Source of the DNA: Bradyrhizobium sp. CCH5-F6 | GTDB taxonomy: Bacteria > Pseudomonadota > Alphaproteobacteria > Rhizobiales > Xanthobacteraceae | Length of the DNA: 64,000 bases | Reading direction: 5' to 3' | Assembly: GCF_001556045.1 (NCBI RefSeq) | Contig: NZ_LSIC01000121.1 | Location: 1-64,000, forward strand | Made by a program: the position numbers and the translations under genes | Notes under the pieces: model-generated | Databases searched by the model: none | The model's input: only the letters and a program-made list of their open reading frames with translations | What the model was told of the DNA's origin: nothing | Shown here: in pieces, positions 13,696 through 24,500 of the stretch | Layout: each line of letters begins with the position of its first letter | Numbering within the stretch: the first letter of the stretch is position 1

Positions 13696-14526
13696 ATGGC
13701 CAAGAAGAAGCGCGGCGATGCTCACGGCGGCGGTCATGGCTGGTTTGTGACCTTCGCCGACCTGATGGCGCTGCTGCTGGCGTTTTTCGTGATGCTTGTC
13801 GCGTTCTCCACGCAGGACGCCAACAAGCTGAAGATCGTCGCGGGATCGATGCGCGAGGCGTTCGGCGTTCAGAGCGAAGCGCGCTACTCCGGCATCGTCG
13901 AATCCGACGGTCTGCCGACACGCCCGCGGCTCAAGAACGTCGATCACATCCAGCCCGAGGATGCCTCCAACACGCCGACCCCGGACCAGGAAGACCGCGA
14001 CAAGACGTCCGGCGCGAAGATCAAGGTCGATCGCAACTTTGCGCTGGCCGCGGCCTCGCTGCGCCAGGCGTTGCAGGACATGCCGGAACTGACCGAGATG
14101 TCCAAGCACATCATGTTCGAGGAGACCAAGCAGGGCCTCAACCTGGAGATCGTCGACCAGGACGGCCGCTCGATGTTCGCCGACGGCTCCAAGGTGCCTT
14201 ATGACCGTACCCGGCGACTGGTCGAGAAACTGGCGATCCCGCTGAAGGCCACGCCGCTACGCGTGTCCATCGCCGGCCACACCGCGGCAGGATTTGTGCC
14301 GACCCGCAGCGATTACGGCGCCTTCGATCTGTCGGCCGACCGCGCCAATGCGGTGCGCCAGATCCTCGAACGCGAGGGCCTGCCGCCGTCGCATATTTTC
14401 GCCGTCTCGGGCAAGGCGGACACCCAGCCGCTGTTCCCGGACGATCCCTCGCTTGCGGCCAACCGGCGGGTGACCATCACCCTGATGCGCGAAGATCCGC
14501 CGCTCCCGCCGAACTTGAAGCCCTAA
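13696..14526 (+). CDS. motB: MotB-like stator protein with OmpA-type peptidoglycan-binding domain
   Basis: A protein of 276 residues. A basic N-terminus (AKKKRGDAHGGGHG) precedes the single membrane helix FADLMALLLAFFVMLVAFS, which contains the Asp that carries protons in MotB. A linker of about 100 residues leads to an OmpA/MotB domain (about 165-265: SIAGHTA, LSADRANAVRQIL, SGKADTQPL, ANRRVTITL) that anchors the stator to peptidoglycan. It forms an operon with the MotA-like gene. The H of AGHT and the NRR motif fit the diaminopimelate-binding pocket. Confidence 0.87.
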   Translation: MAKKKRGDAHGGGHGWFVTFADLMALLLAFFVMLVAFSTQDANKLKIVAGSMREAFGVQSEARYSGIVESDGLPTRPRLKNVDHIQPEDASNTPTPDQEDRDKTSGAKIKVDRNFALAAASLRQALQDMPELTEMSKHIMFEETKQGLNLEIVDQDGRSMFADGSKVPYDRTRRLVEKLAIPLKATPLRVSIAGHTAAGFVPTRSDYGAFDLSADRANAVRQILEREGLPPSHIFAVSGKADTQPLFPDDPSLAANRRVTITLMREDPPLPPNLKP

Positions 14527-14701
14527 AGGGCTCTTGCGCTACCATCCTACCTGAGGCATGTGGTCACGCTAGCGACGAACGTTGCCGCGCCGTCACAGCA
14601 ACTGCCTTGGGTCCTGTTATGGTGGTGTGCCGATTGACAGTCTTCGCGGAAGAGTCAAAAGGCGCCGGATCAATTCCAGGGACGAAGCGTTTTTCACCCC
14701 C

Positions 14702-16603
14702 ATGACGGCGAGCACCTCATCGACCGAGACCCACGACGGGCAACCGGTCACCTCAGGTTTTTGGGCCCTCACGCTTGGGAGCATCGGCGTCGTCTTCGGC
14801 GATATCGGCACCTCGCCCCTCTATGCATTCCACGAGGCGGTCAAGGGCGCAGCTCATGGCGAGCCAGTCTCGCGGGTCATCGTGCTGGGCGTGCTCTCGC
14901 TGATCCTGTGGGCGCTGCTGATCGTCGTCACCGCCAAATACGTCCTCTTGCTGCTGCGCGCCGATAATAACGGCGAGGGCGGCACGCTCTCGCTGATGGC
15001 CCTCGGCCAGCGCGCGCTCGGGCGGCGAAGCTGGGTCTTGCTCGCGCTCGGTGTGGTCGGCGCCTCCATGTTCATCGGCGATTCCATGATCACGCCGGCG
15101 ATCTCGGTGCTGTCGGCGGTTCAGGGCCTGAAGCTCGTAACCCCGGCGTTCGAGCATTACGTCGTGCCGCTCACCGTCCTGATCCTGGCGCTGCTGTTCG
15201 CGGTCCAGAGCAAGGGGACCGCCCTGGTGGCTTCGGCGTTCGGGCCGGTGATGGTGATCTGGTTCGCCGTCATCGGCGTGATGGGAGCCGTCCACATCGC
15301 CGACGACCCCTCCGTGCTGGCGGCAATTAATCCCTATTACGCAGTTCAGTTCATGCTGTCGCACGGCATGATCGGCCTGGTCACGCTCGGCGCCGTCTTC
15401 CTAGCGGTGACCGGAGGCGAGGCGCTTTATGCCGATCTCGGCCATTTCGGCCGCAAGCCGATCCAGTCGGCCTGGATGTTCTTCGTGCTGCCCGCGCTCC
15501 TGATCAACTATTTCGGGCAGGGTGCGCTGGTGCTGTCCGATCCGAGCGCGATCGAGCATTCTTTCTATCGCATGGTGCCCGAAAGCCTGGTGCTGCCACT
15601 GGTCGGGCTTGCGACCGCGGCGACCGTGATCGCGAGCCAGGCGGTGATCACCGGCGCCTATTCGCTGGTCTATCAGGCGGTGCAGCTCGGCCTCCTGCCG
15701 CGCTTCGAGGTGCGCTACACGTCCGAAACCCATGCCGGCCAGATCTATCTTCCCCGCGTGAATCGTCTGCTGCTGATCGGCGTGATGCTGCTGGTGCTGC
15801 TGTTCCACACCCCCAGCAATCTGGCCTCGGCCTACGGCATCGCGGTCTCCACCACCATGGTCGTCGATGGCATCATGGGATTCGTCGTGATCTGGAAGCT
15901 GTGGAACTGGCGTGCGGCGACGGCCGCGGCCGTGATCGTGCCCTTCGTCATCGTCGATTTGAGCTTCTTCAGCGCCAATCTCCTGAAGCTGCTCGAGGGC
16001 GCGTGGGTGCCGCTGCTGTTCGGCGTTGCCATGGCGGGGACGATCTGGACCTGGCGGAAAGGCTCGGCAATCCTGATCCAGAAGACGCGCCGGATCGAGG
16101 TGCCGCTGGACGACCTGATCCGAAGCCTGGAAAAGCGCCCGCCGCACGTCGTCAAGGGCACCGCGGTATTCCTGACCAGCGATCCCGCGTTCGTGCCGAC
16201 CGCGCTGCTGCACAACCTCAAGCACAACAAGGTGCTGCACGAGCACAACGTGATCCTGACGATCGAGACCGCGCAGACGCCGCGGGTCGATCTGTCCGAG
16301 CGGTTCCGCATGGAGAAGATCAGCGACAAGTTCTCCAAGGTTCGTCTGCGCTTCGGCTATATGGAGCAGCCGAACGTGCCAAAGGCGCTCGCCATCGCGC
16401 GCAAGCAGGGCTGGCAGTTCGACATCATGTCGACGTCGTTCTTCGTGTCGCGGAGATCGCTGAAGGCCTCGGCGCAGTCGGGCATGCCGCTGTGGCAGGA
16501 CCATTTGTTCATCGCGCTGAGCCGGTCGGCCAACGATGCCACCGACTATTTCCAAATTCCCACAGGGCGGGTGGTTGAAGTCGGAACCCAGGTCACTATT
16601 TGA
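14702..16603 (+). CDS. kup: Kup-type potassium uptake transporter, copy 1
   Basis: A protein of 633 residues, normal for the KUP/HAK/KT family. The family start is clear: [23 protein letters not shown], then [11 protein letters not shown]. About twelve membrane helices cover 20-460, followed by a cytoplasmic C-terminal region (about 480-633; [26 protein letters not shown]). It imports K+ with protons. The start is placed at ATG 14702 although the open frame extends upstream; the ribosome site is weak. A highly similar paralogue follows after 138 bases, evidently a tandem duplication. Confidence 0.93.
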   Translation: MTASTSSTETHDGQPVTSGFWALTLGSIGVVFGDIGTSPLYAFHEAVKGAAHGEPVSRVIVLGVLSLILWALLIVVTAKYVLLLLRADNNGEGGTLSLMALGQRALGRRSWVLLALGVVGASMFIGDSMITPAISVLSAVQGLKLVTPAFEHYVVPLTVLILALLFAVQSKGTALVASAFGPVMVIWFAVIGVMGAVHIADDPSVLAAINPYYAVQFMLSHGMIGLVTLGAVFLAVTGGEALYADLGHFGRKPIQSAWMFFVLPALLINYFGQGALVLSDPSAIEHSFYRMVPESLVLPLVGLATAATVIASQAVITGAYSLVYQAVQLGLLPRFEVRYTSETHAGQIYLPRVNRLLLIGVMLLVLLFHTPSNLASAYGIAVSTTMVVDGIMGFVVIWKLWNWRAATAAAVIVPFVIVDLSFFSANLLKLLEGAWVPLLFGVAMAGTIWTWRKGSAILIQKTRRIEVPLDDLIRSLEKRPPHVVKGTAVFLTSDPAFVPTALLHNLKHNKVLHEHNVILTIETAQTPRVDLSERFRMEKISDKFSKVRLRFGYMEQPNVPKALAIARKQGWQFDIMSTSFFVSRRSLKASAQSGMPLWQDHLFIALSRSANDATDYFQIPTGRVVEVGTQVTI

Positions 16604-16741
16604 ACGAGCTACCTATTCATGCAAAATTAGCATGGCTAGGGCCCGAATTCGGGCTAGGCTATGACTGCAGCGCAGGACTATAAGCCCCGCGCTCTTCCGC
16701 CGTTGTGCCGTGAAGCATCGTAGAGGCCATAGGGCTCTTCC

Positions 16742-18670
16742 ATGACCAGTGACGTAGCAGTTCCCGCCCCGGAGACGGCGGCGGCCAACGGGCGTGGCGA
16801 GGCCCATACCACGGCCGGTTTCGGTGCGCTGACGCTCGGCAGCATCGGTGTCGTCTATGGCGATATCGGCACCAGCCCGCTCTACGCGTTCCGCGAGGCG
16901 GTGACGGCGGCTTCCGGGCACGATGGCCTGCCGACGGCTGCGGCCGTGCTCGGCGTGCTCTCCCTGATCCTGTGGGCGCTCATCATCGTGGTGACGCTCA
17001 AATACGTCGTGATCCTGCTTCGCGCGGACAACAATGGCGAAGGCGGCACGCTGGCGCTGATGGCGCTCGCCCAGCGGGCGGTCGGCACCGGCGGGTCCGC
17101 CATCGTGCTGCTCGGCATCATTTCCGGAGCCCTGTTCTACGGCGATGCCGTGATCACGCCGGCCCTCTCGGTGCTGTCGGCGATCGAGGGCATGAAGGAC
17201 GTCACTCTGAGGTTCGAGCCTTACATCGTTCCGCTGACCGTCGTGATCCTAGTCTGTCTGTTCGCCGTGCAATCCCGCGGCACGGCGCGGGTCGCGGCCT
17301 TTTTCGGCCCGATCATGTGCGTGTGGTTCGCGGTCATCGCGGCGGCGGCGATCCATCCGATCGTCCAGCAGCCGCAGGTTCTGCTCGCACTGAACCCGAT
17401 CTATGCCGTGTCCTTCATGCTGAACCATGGCGTCATCGGCTTCGTGACATTGGGGGCCGTTTTCCTGGCCGTCACCGGCGCCGAGGCGCTCTATGCCGAC
17501 CTCGGCCATTTCGGCAAGCGTCCGATCCAGTTCGCCTGGCTGTCGATCGTGCTGCCCTCGCTGGCACTGAATTATCTGGGGCAGGGGGCGCTCGTCCTCA
17601 GCGATCCCGGTGCGATCGTGAGCCCGTTCTTCCAGCTCTTCCCGCAAGGCATTCTCCGCGGCAGCATGGTCGTGCTGGCCACGGCCGCAACCGTCATCGC
17701 GAGCCAGGCCGTCATTACCGGCGCCTATTCGCTGACGCGACAGGCGATTCAGCTCGGTCTGCTGCCGCGCTTCGAAATTCGCCATACGTCCGAAGCCCAT
17801 TCCGGCCAGATCTTCATCCCGCGCATCAACCAGCTGCTGCTGGTCGCGGTGGTGCTGCTGGTGCTCATGTTCCGCTCCTCCAGTGCGCTGGCGTCGGCCT
17901 ACGGTATCTCGGTCACCGGCACCATGGTGGTCACGGCCATGATGGGCTTTGTCGTGATCTGGAAGGTCTGGCGGTGGTCGCCATTCGCCGCCGCCGCTCT
18001 CATTGCGCCGTTCCTGTTCCTCGATCTGACCTTCCTCTCCGCCAACCTGCTCAAGGTGTTCGAGGGCGGCTGGGTCCCGCTGGCACTCGGCGCACTCATG
18101 ATCATCCTGATGTACACGTGGCGGCGCGGCAGCCGCCTGCTGTTCGAGAAGTCGCGCAAGCTCGAGTTCCCGCTCGCGGATCTCGTAGCGATGCTGGAGA
18201 AGCGGCCGCCGCAGCGGGTGCCGGGCACCGCCGTGTTCCTGACCTCGGACCCGCTCAGCGCGCCGACCGCGCTGATGCATAGTCTGAAGCACTACAAGGT
18301 GCTGCACGAGAAGAACGTCATTCTCACCATCGAGACCGCGCAGACCCCGCGGATCGATCTGGCCGACCGCGTGCGGCTGGAGCAGATCTCACCGACCTTC
18401 TCCAAGGTGACGCTGAAATTCGGCTTCATGGAATCGCCCAACGTGCCGAAGGCGCTGGCGATCGCCCGCAAGCTGGGCTGGCAGTTCGACATCATGTCGA
18501 CCTCGTTCTTCCTGTCGCGCCGGACGCTGAAACCCGCCGCCCATTCCGGCATGCCGCGCTGGCAGGACCGGCTGTTCATCTCGCTCAGCCGCTCCGCCAA
18601 CGACGCCACCGACTATTTCCAGATCCCGTCCGGCCGCGTGGTCGAGGTCGGCACCCAGGTGACCATCTAG
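16742..18670 (+). CDS. kup: Kup-type potassium uptake transporter, copy 2
   Basis: A protein of 642 residues with the same signatures as copy 1 ([62 protein letters not shown]). The C-terminal 20 residues are almost identical in the two copies ([21 protein letters not shown]). The N-terminal tail differs, and the helices differ at scattered sites, which indicates an old duplication. It has its own upstream region (16604-16741), which contains the perfect palindrome GCCCGAATTCGGGC at 16641-16654. Confidence 0.93.
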   Translation: MTSDVAVPAPETAAANGRGEAHTTAGFGALTLGSIGVVYGDIGTSPLYAFREAVTAASGHDGLPTAAAVLGVLSLILWALIIVVTLKYVVILLRADNNGEGGTLALMALAQRAVGTGGSAIVLLGIISGALFYGDAVITPALSVLSAIEGMKDVTLRFEPYIVPLTVVILVCLFAVQSRGTARVAAFFGPIMCVWFAVIAAAAIHPIVQQPQVLLALNPIYAVSFMLNHGVIGFVTLGAVFLAVTGAEALYADLGHFGKRPIQFAWLSIVLPSLALNYLGQGALVLSDPGAIVSPFFQLFPQGILRGSMVVLATAATVIASQAVITGAYSLTRQAIQLGLLPRFEIRHTSEAHSGQIFIPRINQLLLVAVVLLVLMFRSSSALASAYGISVTGTMVVTAMMGFVVIWKVWRWSPFAAAALIAPFLFLDLTFLSANLLKVFEGGWVPLALGALMIILMYTWRRGSRLLFEKSRKLEFPLADLVAMLEKRPPQRVPGTAVFLTSDPLSAPTALMHSLKHYKVLHEKNVILTIETAQTPRIDLADRVRLEQISPTFSKVTLKFGFMESPNVPKALAIARKLGWQFDIMSTSFFLSRRTLKPAAHSGMPRWQDRLFISLSRSANDATDYFQIPSGRVVEVGTQVTI

Positions 18671-18828
18671 GCCCGGGATTCGAAGCGCACTTCAAGTCGC
18701 TGCGATTTAGCTTTAACTTGCGCCGCACGGCTCAAGCCTTTGTAGCGCTTGATTTTCACTGGCCGAGAGGCGAGGTTGCCCGCCGGCCGGGGGCGCTCCG
18801 GCGCCAGGCTCGGATGTTGGAGGATGAT

Positions 18829-19155
18829 GTGGCAAACCAGGTACAGGATCTGACCCCGGACGAGGTCGCCAAGGGTGTCGCGGAAGGGCGATACCTGCTC
18901 GTCGACGTCCGCGAGCCGAACGAGGTTCAGGCCGAAGCCTATCCCTACGGCGTCGTGGTGCCGCTCTCGACTTTCGATCCCAAGGCGATCCCCGACCCCG
19001 CCGGCAAGCAGGTCGTGTTCGCCTGTCGCTCGGGCAAGCGCTCGGTGACAGCCTCGCTCGCGGCGCAGGCGGCGGGCCTGCCTTACGACAAGCACCTGGC
19101 CGGCGGCATGCTCGGCTGGAAGGCGGCGGGACTTCCCAGCAAGGTCGGTGGCTGA
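18829..19155 (+). CDS. Single-domain rhodanese (sulfurtransferase)
   Basis: A protein of 108 residues. The rhodanese fold is shown by LVDVREPNEVQAEAYPYGVVVPLS and the active-site loop FACRSGKRS (Cys66). Such proteins move sulfane sulfur from a persulfide to an acceptor. GTG 18829 is chosen because TTGGAGG lies 5 bases upstream; ATG 18814 is a weaker option. It ends 8 bases before the aminotransferase start, so they are probably co-transcribed. Confidence 0.82.
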   Translation: MANQVQDLTPDEVAKGVAEGRYLLVDVREPNEVQAEAYPYGVVVPLSTFDPKAIPDPAGKQVVFACRSGKRSVTASLAAQAAGLPYDKHLAGGMLGWKAAGLPSKVGG

Positions 19156-19163
19156 TCGGCCCG

Positions 19164-20342
19164 ATGTCCAAAAGCTCGTCCCTGAACAGGATCTTCGCCG
19201 ACCTTCCCGTCACGATCTTCGAGGCGATGTCGCAGGCCGCCCGCGACAACAATGCCATCAATCTCGGCCAGGGCTTTCCCGACGATCCAGGCCCCGAGGA
19301 CATCCGCCGCGCCGCGGCCGAGGCCTCGCTGAACGGCTACAACCAGTACCCCTCAATGATGGGTCTGCCGGAACTGCGTCAGGCGATCGCGACCCATTAC
19401 GGCCACTGGCACGGTCTCAAGCTCGATCCGATGAGCGAGGTGATGGTGACCTCCGGCGGCACCGAGGCGCTGACCTCGGCGATCCTCGCGGTGGTCCAGC
19501 CCGGTGACGAGGTGGTCTGCTTCCAGCCGGTCTATGATTCCTACTTGCCGATCATCCGCCAGGCCGGCGGCATTCCGCGCCTGGTCCGGCTCGAGCCGCC
19601 ACATTGGCGGCTGAATGAGGACATGCTGAAAAGCGTCTTCAATTCAAAGACCAAGGCGGTGCTGTTCAACAATCCCTTGAATCCCTCCGCGGTGGTCTAT
19701 CCGCGCGAGGATCTCGAGCTGCTGGCGCGCTACTGCCAGGAGTTCGACGTCATCGCGATCTGCGACGAGGTCTGGGAGCACGTCACTTTCGACGAGCACA
19801 AGCACATCCCGCTGATCACCATCCCCGGCATGCGCGAGCGCACGATCAAGGTCGGCTCGGCCGGCAAGATCTTTTCGCTCACCGGCTGGAAGATCGGCTT
19901 CGTCTGCGCCGCGCCGCCGCTGCTGCGCGTGGCCGCCAAGGTGCACCAGTTCCTGACCTTCACCACCGCGCCGAACCTGCAGGCCGCCGTCGCCTACGGC
20001 CTCGGCAAGCCGGACGACTACTTCCTGTCGATGCGCAAGGATCTGACGCGGAGCAGGGACCGCCTGACCAAGGGGCTCGAGAGCCTTGGTTTCCCCGTGC
20101 TGAAGTCGCAAGGCACCTACTTCCTCACCGTCGACCTGTCGCCGCTCGGGCTCAACGAGAGCGACACCGAATTCTGCTGGCGGATCGTGAAGGATTACAA
20201 GGTGGCGGCGATCCCGGTCTCGGCATTCTACGAGCAGGACCCGGTGACGTCAGTGGTGCGCTTCTGCTTCGCCAAGAAGGACGAGACGCTCGACACCGCG
20301 CTGGAGCGGCTGTCGGACGCCGTGCGTGGACGCAAGAGGTAG
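19164..20342 (+). CDS. Class I/II PLP-dependent aminotransferase
   Basis: A protein of 392 residues, usual for fold-type I aminotransferases. It has NLGQGFPDD near the start, TSGGTEALTSAI (cofactor phosphate pocket), NNPLNPSAVVYP, ICDEVWEHVTFD (Asp binding the pyridine N) and GSAGKIFSLTGWKIGF with the Schiff-base Lys235. The sequence style matches the YbdL/kynurenine-aminotransferase/DapC-like branch, so methionine, aromatic amino acids, kynurenine or N-succinyl-diaminopimelate are all possible substrates. It follows the rhodanese gene in an apparent operon and precedes the PotF-like gene by 6 bases. Confidence 0.85.
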   Translation: MSKSSSLNRIFADLPVTIFEAMSQAARDNNAINLGQGFPDDPGPEDIRRAAAEASLNGYNQYPSMMGLPELRQAIATHYGHWHGLKLDPMSEVMVTSGGTEALTSAILAVVQPGDEVVCFQPVYDSYLPIIRQAGGIPRLVRLEPPHWRLNEDMLKSVFNSKTKAVLFNNPLNPSAVVYPREDLELLARYCQEFDVIAICDEVWEHVTFDEHKHIPLITIPGMRERTIKVGSAGKIFSLTGWKIGFVCAAPPLLRVAAKVHQFLTFTTAPNLQAAVAYGLGKPDDYFLSMRKDLTRSRDRLTKGLESLGFPVLKSQGTYFLTVDLSPLGLNESDTEFCWRIVKDYKVAAIPVSAFYEQDPVTSVVRFCFAKKDETLDTALERLSDAVRGRKR

Positions 20343-20348
20343 ATAGAG

Positions 20349-21458
20349 ATGACGACGATCGGCCGCTCGGGATTCCGCCTTGGTCTCGCCGCCGCAGCGC
20401 TGACGTTCTGGACCGCGTCAGCGACCGCCGAGGAGCGGGTCGTCAACTTCTACAACTGGTCCAACTACATGGCGCCTGATGTCCTCGAGGCCTTCACCAA
20501 GGAGACCGGCATCAGGGTGGTCTACGACACCTTCGACGCCAACGAGACGCTGGAGACGCGCCTGATGGCCGGCAAGTCCGGCTATGACGTCGTGGTGCCC
20601 ACGGCCTACTTCCTGCAGCGCCAGATCAAGGCCAACATCTTCCAGAAGCTCGACAAGTCGAAGCTGCCGAACCTCGCCAACGCCTGGCCGATGGTGACCA
20701 AGCATCTTGCGACCTACGATCCCGGCAATGTCTACGCCGCCAACTACATGTGGGGCACGACGGGCATCGGCTACAACGTCGCCAAGGTGAAGCAGATCCT
20801 GGGGCCTGACGCCAGGATCGACAGCTGGGACATCGTCTTCAAGCCGGAGAACCTGGCGAAGTTCAAGGACTGCGGCGTGCACATGCTCGACTCCGCCGAC
20901 GACATCTTTCCGGCGGCGCTGAGCTGGCTCGGGCTCGATCCGAACTCGACCAAGCAGGCCGATCTCGAGAAGGCCGCCGAGGTCGTCGCCAAGGTTCGCC
21001 CGTCCGTGCGCAAGTTTCATTCGTCCGAATATCTGAGCGCGCTCGCCACCGGCGAGATCTGCTTCGTGGTCGGCTGGTCCGGCGACATCATGCAGGCCCG
21101 GGCCCGCGCGGCGGAGGCCAAAAGCGGCATTGAGATCGGTTACGCCATTCCGAAGGAAGGCGCGCAGATGTTCTTCGACAATCTGGCGATCCCTGCGGAC
21201 GCCAAGAATGTCAAGGAAGCCTACGAGCTGATCAACTATCTCTACCGGCCCGATGTCGCCGCCAAGAACTCGGACTTCCTGTCCTACGCGAGCGGCAACC
21301 TTGCCAGCCAGAAGCTGGTCGATCCGAGAATCCTGAACGACAAGAACATCTATCCGGACGAGGCGACGCTCGCAAAGCTGTTCGTCATCACCGCGCGCGA
21401 GCCGGCGACCCAGCGGATCATCAACCGGCTCTGGATCAGGGTGAAGACGGGGCGGTAG
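20349..21458 (+). CDS. Polyamine-type periplasmic binding protein (PotF-like), orphan
   Basis: A protein of 369 residues with a signal peptide (about 1-27, ending SATA), then the PotD/PotF opening RVVNFYNWSNYMAPDVLEAF. Further family motifs are YDVVVPTAYFLQRQI, NYMWGTTGIGYNV and FVVGWSGDIMQA. It binds putrescine or spermidine-like cations for ABC import. No permease or ATPase gene is adjacent, so it must use components encoded elsewhere or act as a sensor. It is 6 bases downstream of the aminotransferase. Confidence 0.85.
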   Translation: MTTIGRSGFRLGLAAAALTFWTASATAEERVVNFYNWSNYMAPDVLEAFTKETGIRVVYDTFDANETLETRLMAGKSGYDVVVPTAYFLQRQIKANIFQKLDKSKLPNLANAWPMVTKHLATYDPGNVYAANYMWGTTGIGYNVAKVKQILGPDARIDSWDIVFKPENLAKFKDCGVHMLDSADDIFPAALSWLGLDPNSTKQADLEKAAEVVAKVRPSVRKFHSSEYLSALATGEICFVVGWSGDIMQARARAAEAKSGIEIGYAIPKEGAQMFFDNLAIPADAKNVKEAYELINYLYRPDVAAKNSDFLSYASGNLASQKLVDPRILNDKNIYPDEATLAKLFVITAREPATQRIINRLWIRVKTGR

Positions 21459-21554
21459 GCGTTCCGGAAACGCCTCCTGCAATTCATTTTCGCAAAACAA
21501 CCCCATGCAAAGTGGAGCCGCCTCCGAGCGCAGCATTGCCGGAGCAGGCTTGCC

Positions 21555-24500
21555 CTACCACTCATACCGAACCGTGCCTTTGCCGGTGTAAGTCTGCGTG
21601 CTCTGCGAGAACTCGCCCTCGATCGTGCCGGCAAGCGAGAGGCGGTTTCGCCATCTCACCTCGGCGCGGCCACCGACGAGTGCGGAGTCCGCGGCGGGGC
21701 GCGCGCCGCTGACGGTGAAGGCGGCCCCGGGCAGCATCTGGAAGGCGGCGCTCACGAAGCGGTTGGTGTTGGTGTCGTGCGCCCAGGCGAGGCGGCCGCG
21801 CAGGGTGAGCAGGCCATCGTCGACGAGGAAGCGCTGGTCGGTGCGGGCACCCAGCTCGGTGCGGACATTGGTGGTGTCCTGCGCGCTGTAAGACAGCGCG
21901 AACTGGTTGCTGCCTACGAGCGCGGTCTCGCCATAGCCTGGGAGGTGGAAGGTGGTGGCCTGCACGGCCGCGTAAGGCGTGACGCCGAAAGAGGAGGCGG
22001 GCACGGGTGCGAAGCGCCAGCCGGTTTCGAGGCGGCCGGCGAAGGTGCTGGCCTTGAAATTGGCTGTGAGCTTGTCGGTGCCCGACACCGTCACGGTGCG
22101 ATCGGTGGTGACGTCCTGCCAGCCATAGGCGAGCGTGGCGGAGAGATACGCCGGGCCAAAATTGTGGCGGGCATACAGGCCGGCCTGGAAGACATCGGCG
22201 CGGCCGCCGCCGAGGCTATCAGCCACCGCGAAGTTGAAGCCGGCGCCGCCGAGCGCGAAGCCCACCAGCGTGTCCGGCGAGACGCGATAGTCGGCACCGA
22301 CCACGGTGCCGTAGATGCGGCTGGTGGTGGTGCTCGAACCTTCCGCCGCATTGCCGCTCAACGTGCTGCCGCCGCCGTAAGCAGAGGCCCACACGCCCCA
22401 GCGCCGGTCGATGACATCGACGCCGGCTTCGCGCGGCGTCACCGCGGCGTAGGCTTCGCGCACCCTGGCGTCGTCCTGCGCGGTGTTGGCGTAGCCCAAC
22501 GTGCTACCGCTCATGCCGCGCTCGCTGTCCATGCTGCCGCCGACCGGATCGAGCATGTCCAGGAACTGCTGCATGGCGTTGAACGTGGCTTGCGTGGTGG
22601 CGGCGCCGGGTTGGCCCGAGACCTCGCTGAGGGCCCGGTTGAGCTGCGCGCCGCTCATGTTGAGCAGGGTATCGAAGCCGACGGGCGGCGTCGCGCCGCT
22701 CTCGACCGCGTTGTTGATGCCGCCGGCGACGCTGGTCTGGTTGCCGCTCGTGCCGGCCGGCAGCTCGATCTTGCCGGGATCGAGCACGAGATAGACAGAG
22801 TTGAAGTCGTAGGTGAGGCGCGGATTGCGGGCAGGGCTGAAGCTGCCGGTGATGGTCAGCCCGGCGAACTGCGTTCCGCCGAGCCCGCCGGTCGCATTCA
22901 GTAGCGTGAAGGTCTGGCCGCGGAAGCTGCCGGGGATCGCCATTGCCTGCACGGTGGCGTCGGTGAGCGTTGCCGTGCCCGAAACGTTGGTGCGGTCGGC
23001 TGCGGTCGTGGAGACCTCGACCGTGTAGAAGCTGCCGGCGGTGAACGCCAGATTGCCGCTGACGGTGAGGGCGCCGATGGAATTGCCGGGTGCCAGCGCA
23101 CCGCCGCTCGCAATCGTCGTGTTGCCGACGATGCCGGTGCCGCCGAGAATGCCGCCCGCGTTCACGGTGAGGCCGGTTGACGAAGCGATCGAACCGTTTA
23201 CCGCCAGCGTGCCGCCGTCGACGGTGGTGGCGCCGGTGTAGGTGTTGACGCCCGACAGGGTCAGTTTGCCATTGCCGACCTTGATCAGCGATGTCCCGGT
23301 GATACTCCCGTCACCGGTGAGCACGCCGGTCACAATGGTCGACAGATTGTTGCTGCCAACCGTCAGTTCTGCGCCATTGAGGTCGAAGCGGCCGTTGCCG
23401 GCGATCGAGCCGGCGGTGAGTTTGCCGTCGCTGCTCGGGCCGGGGGTGAAGAAGTTGATGACGGCGCTGGACGTGGTGTTGATGAGCTGCGCGCCGCCCG
23501 GCGTCGAATTGCCGTCGAACAGCACATTGCCGCTGTTGGAGATAACGGCGTTGCCGGCTGTGGTGTTGCCATAGAACGTCAACTGATTGGTGTTGGTGAT
23601 GGTGGCGTTGCCGGCCGTGGCGCTGGTGGCGAAGACCAGCTCCGCGTTGTTGGTGATGGCCGCATTGCCGGCGGTCGCATTGCCGTCGAACGCCAGCGTG
23701 CCGGCGGAAACCGTCGCGCCTGAAAAGCTTGCCGCGCCGGTCAAGGTCAACGTTCCCGCACCCGACTTGGTCAGCGTGCTGCCGCTGATACCCTGGCTGA
23801 CGACGAAATTGTTGGCGGCGTCCGCAATGTCGAGCGTGCCGCCGTCGGCTCCCAAAATGACGGCGCGCGCGGTCGTGTTGAAAACGGTGCCTGATATCTG
23901 CAGGGTGCCGCCCTTGAAGGTCAGGATGCCCGCGAGGTCGCCAAGATTGGCGTCCGAGGAGACGCTGACCGCTCCGCTCGCGAAGGTAGTGCCGCCGGTG
24001 TAGGTGTTGGCGCCCGACAGGATCAGCGTGCCGGTGCCGGTCTTCACGAGCGAACCGCCGATGCCGGCGATGACGCCGCTCACCCCGGTCGAGAGATTAT
24101 TCGAGCCGACGGTCAGTTCGATGGCGCCGAGCTGGTAGAAACCAGCGCCAGCGATCGAGCCGGCGCTGATCTTGTTATCGCCGTTGATGCCTGAGGAGGA
24201 ACTGAAATCGGCCGAGGCGTTGGCAGTATTGATGATGGCCGCATTGCCGGCCGTGCTGCGGTACGTGAATGTCAGGCCGCCGTTGTTGGTGATGGTTGCA
24301 TTGCCGGCTGTGGCAAAGCCGCTGAATGCGAGGCCGCCATTGTTGATGATATCAGCGCTTCCCCCCGTGCTGTCGTTCTGGAAGTACAGCACATAATCGT
24401 TCGTGATGGCGGCACTGCCGGCGCTGCTACTGCTCAAGAAACTCAATATGCCGGAGGCGCTATTGGTGATCGTGGCATTGCCAGCAGTGCTGGAGCCGGA

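Noticed and set aside
16641..16654. Perfect 14-base palindrome GCCCGAATTCGGGC before the second kup gene as a terminator
   Set aside because: There is no loop and no T-run; it could be an operator, but nothing else supports a function, so it is only mentioned under the gene.
14753..18307. Long antisense open frames opposite both kup genes (up to about 380 codons)
   Set aside because: They are shadows of high-GC codon bias: low-complexity Arg/His/Asp/Gln-rich translations with no domain, while the forward strand encodes clear Kup proteins.
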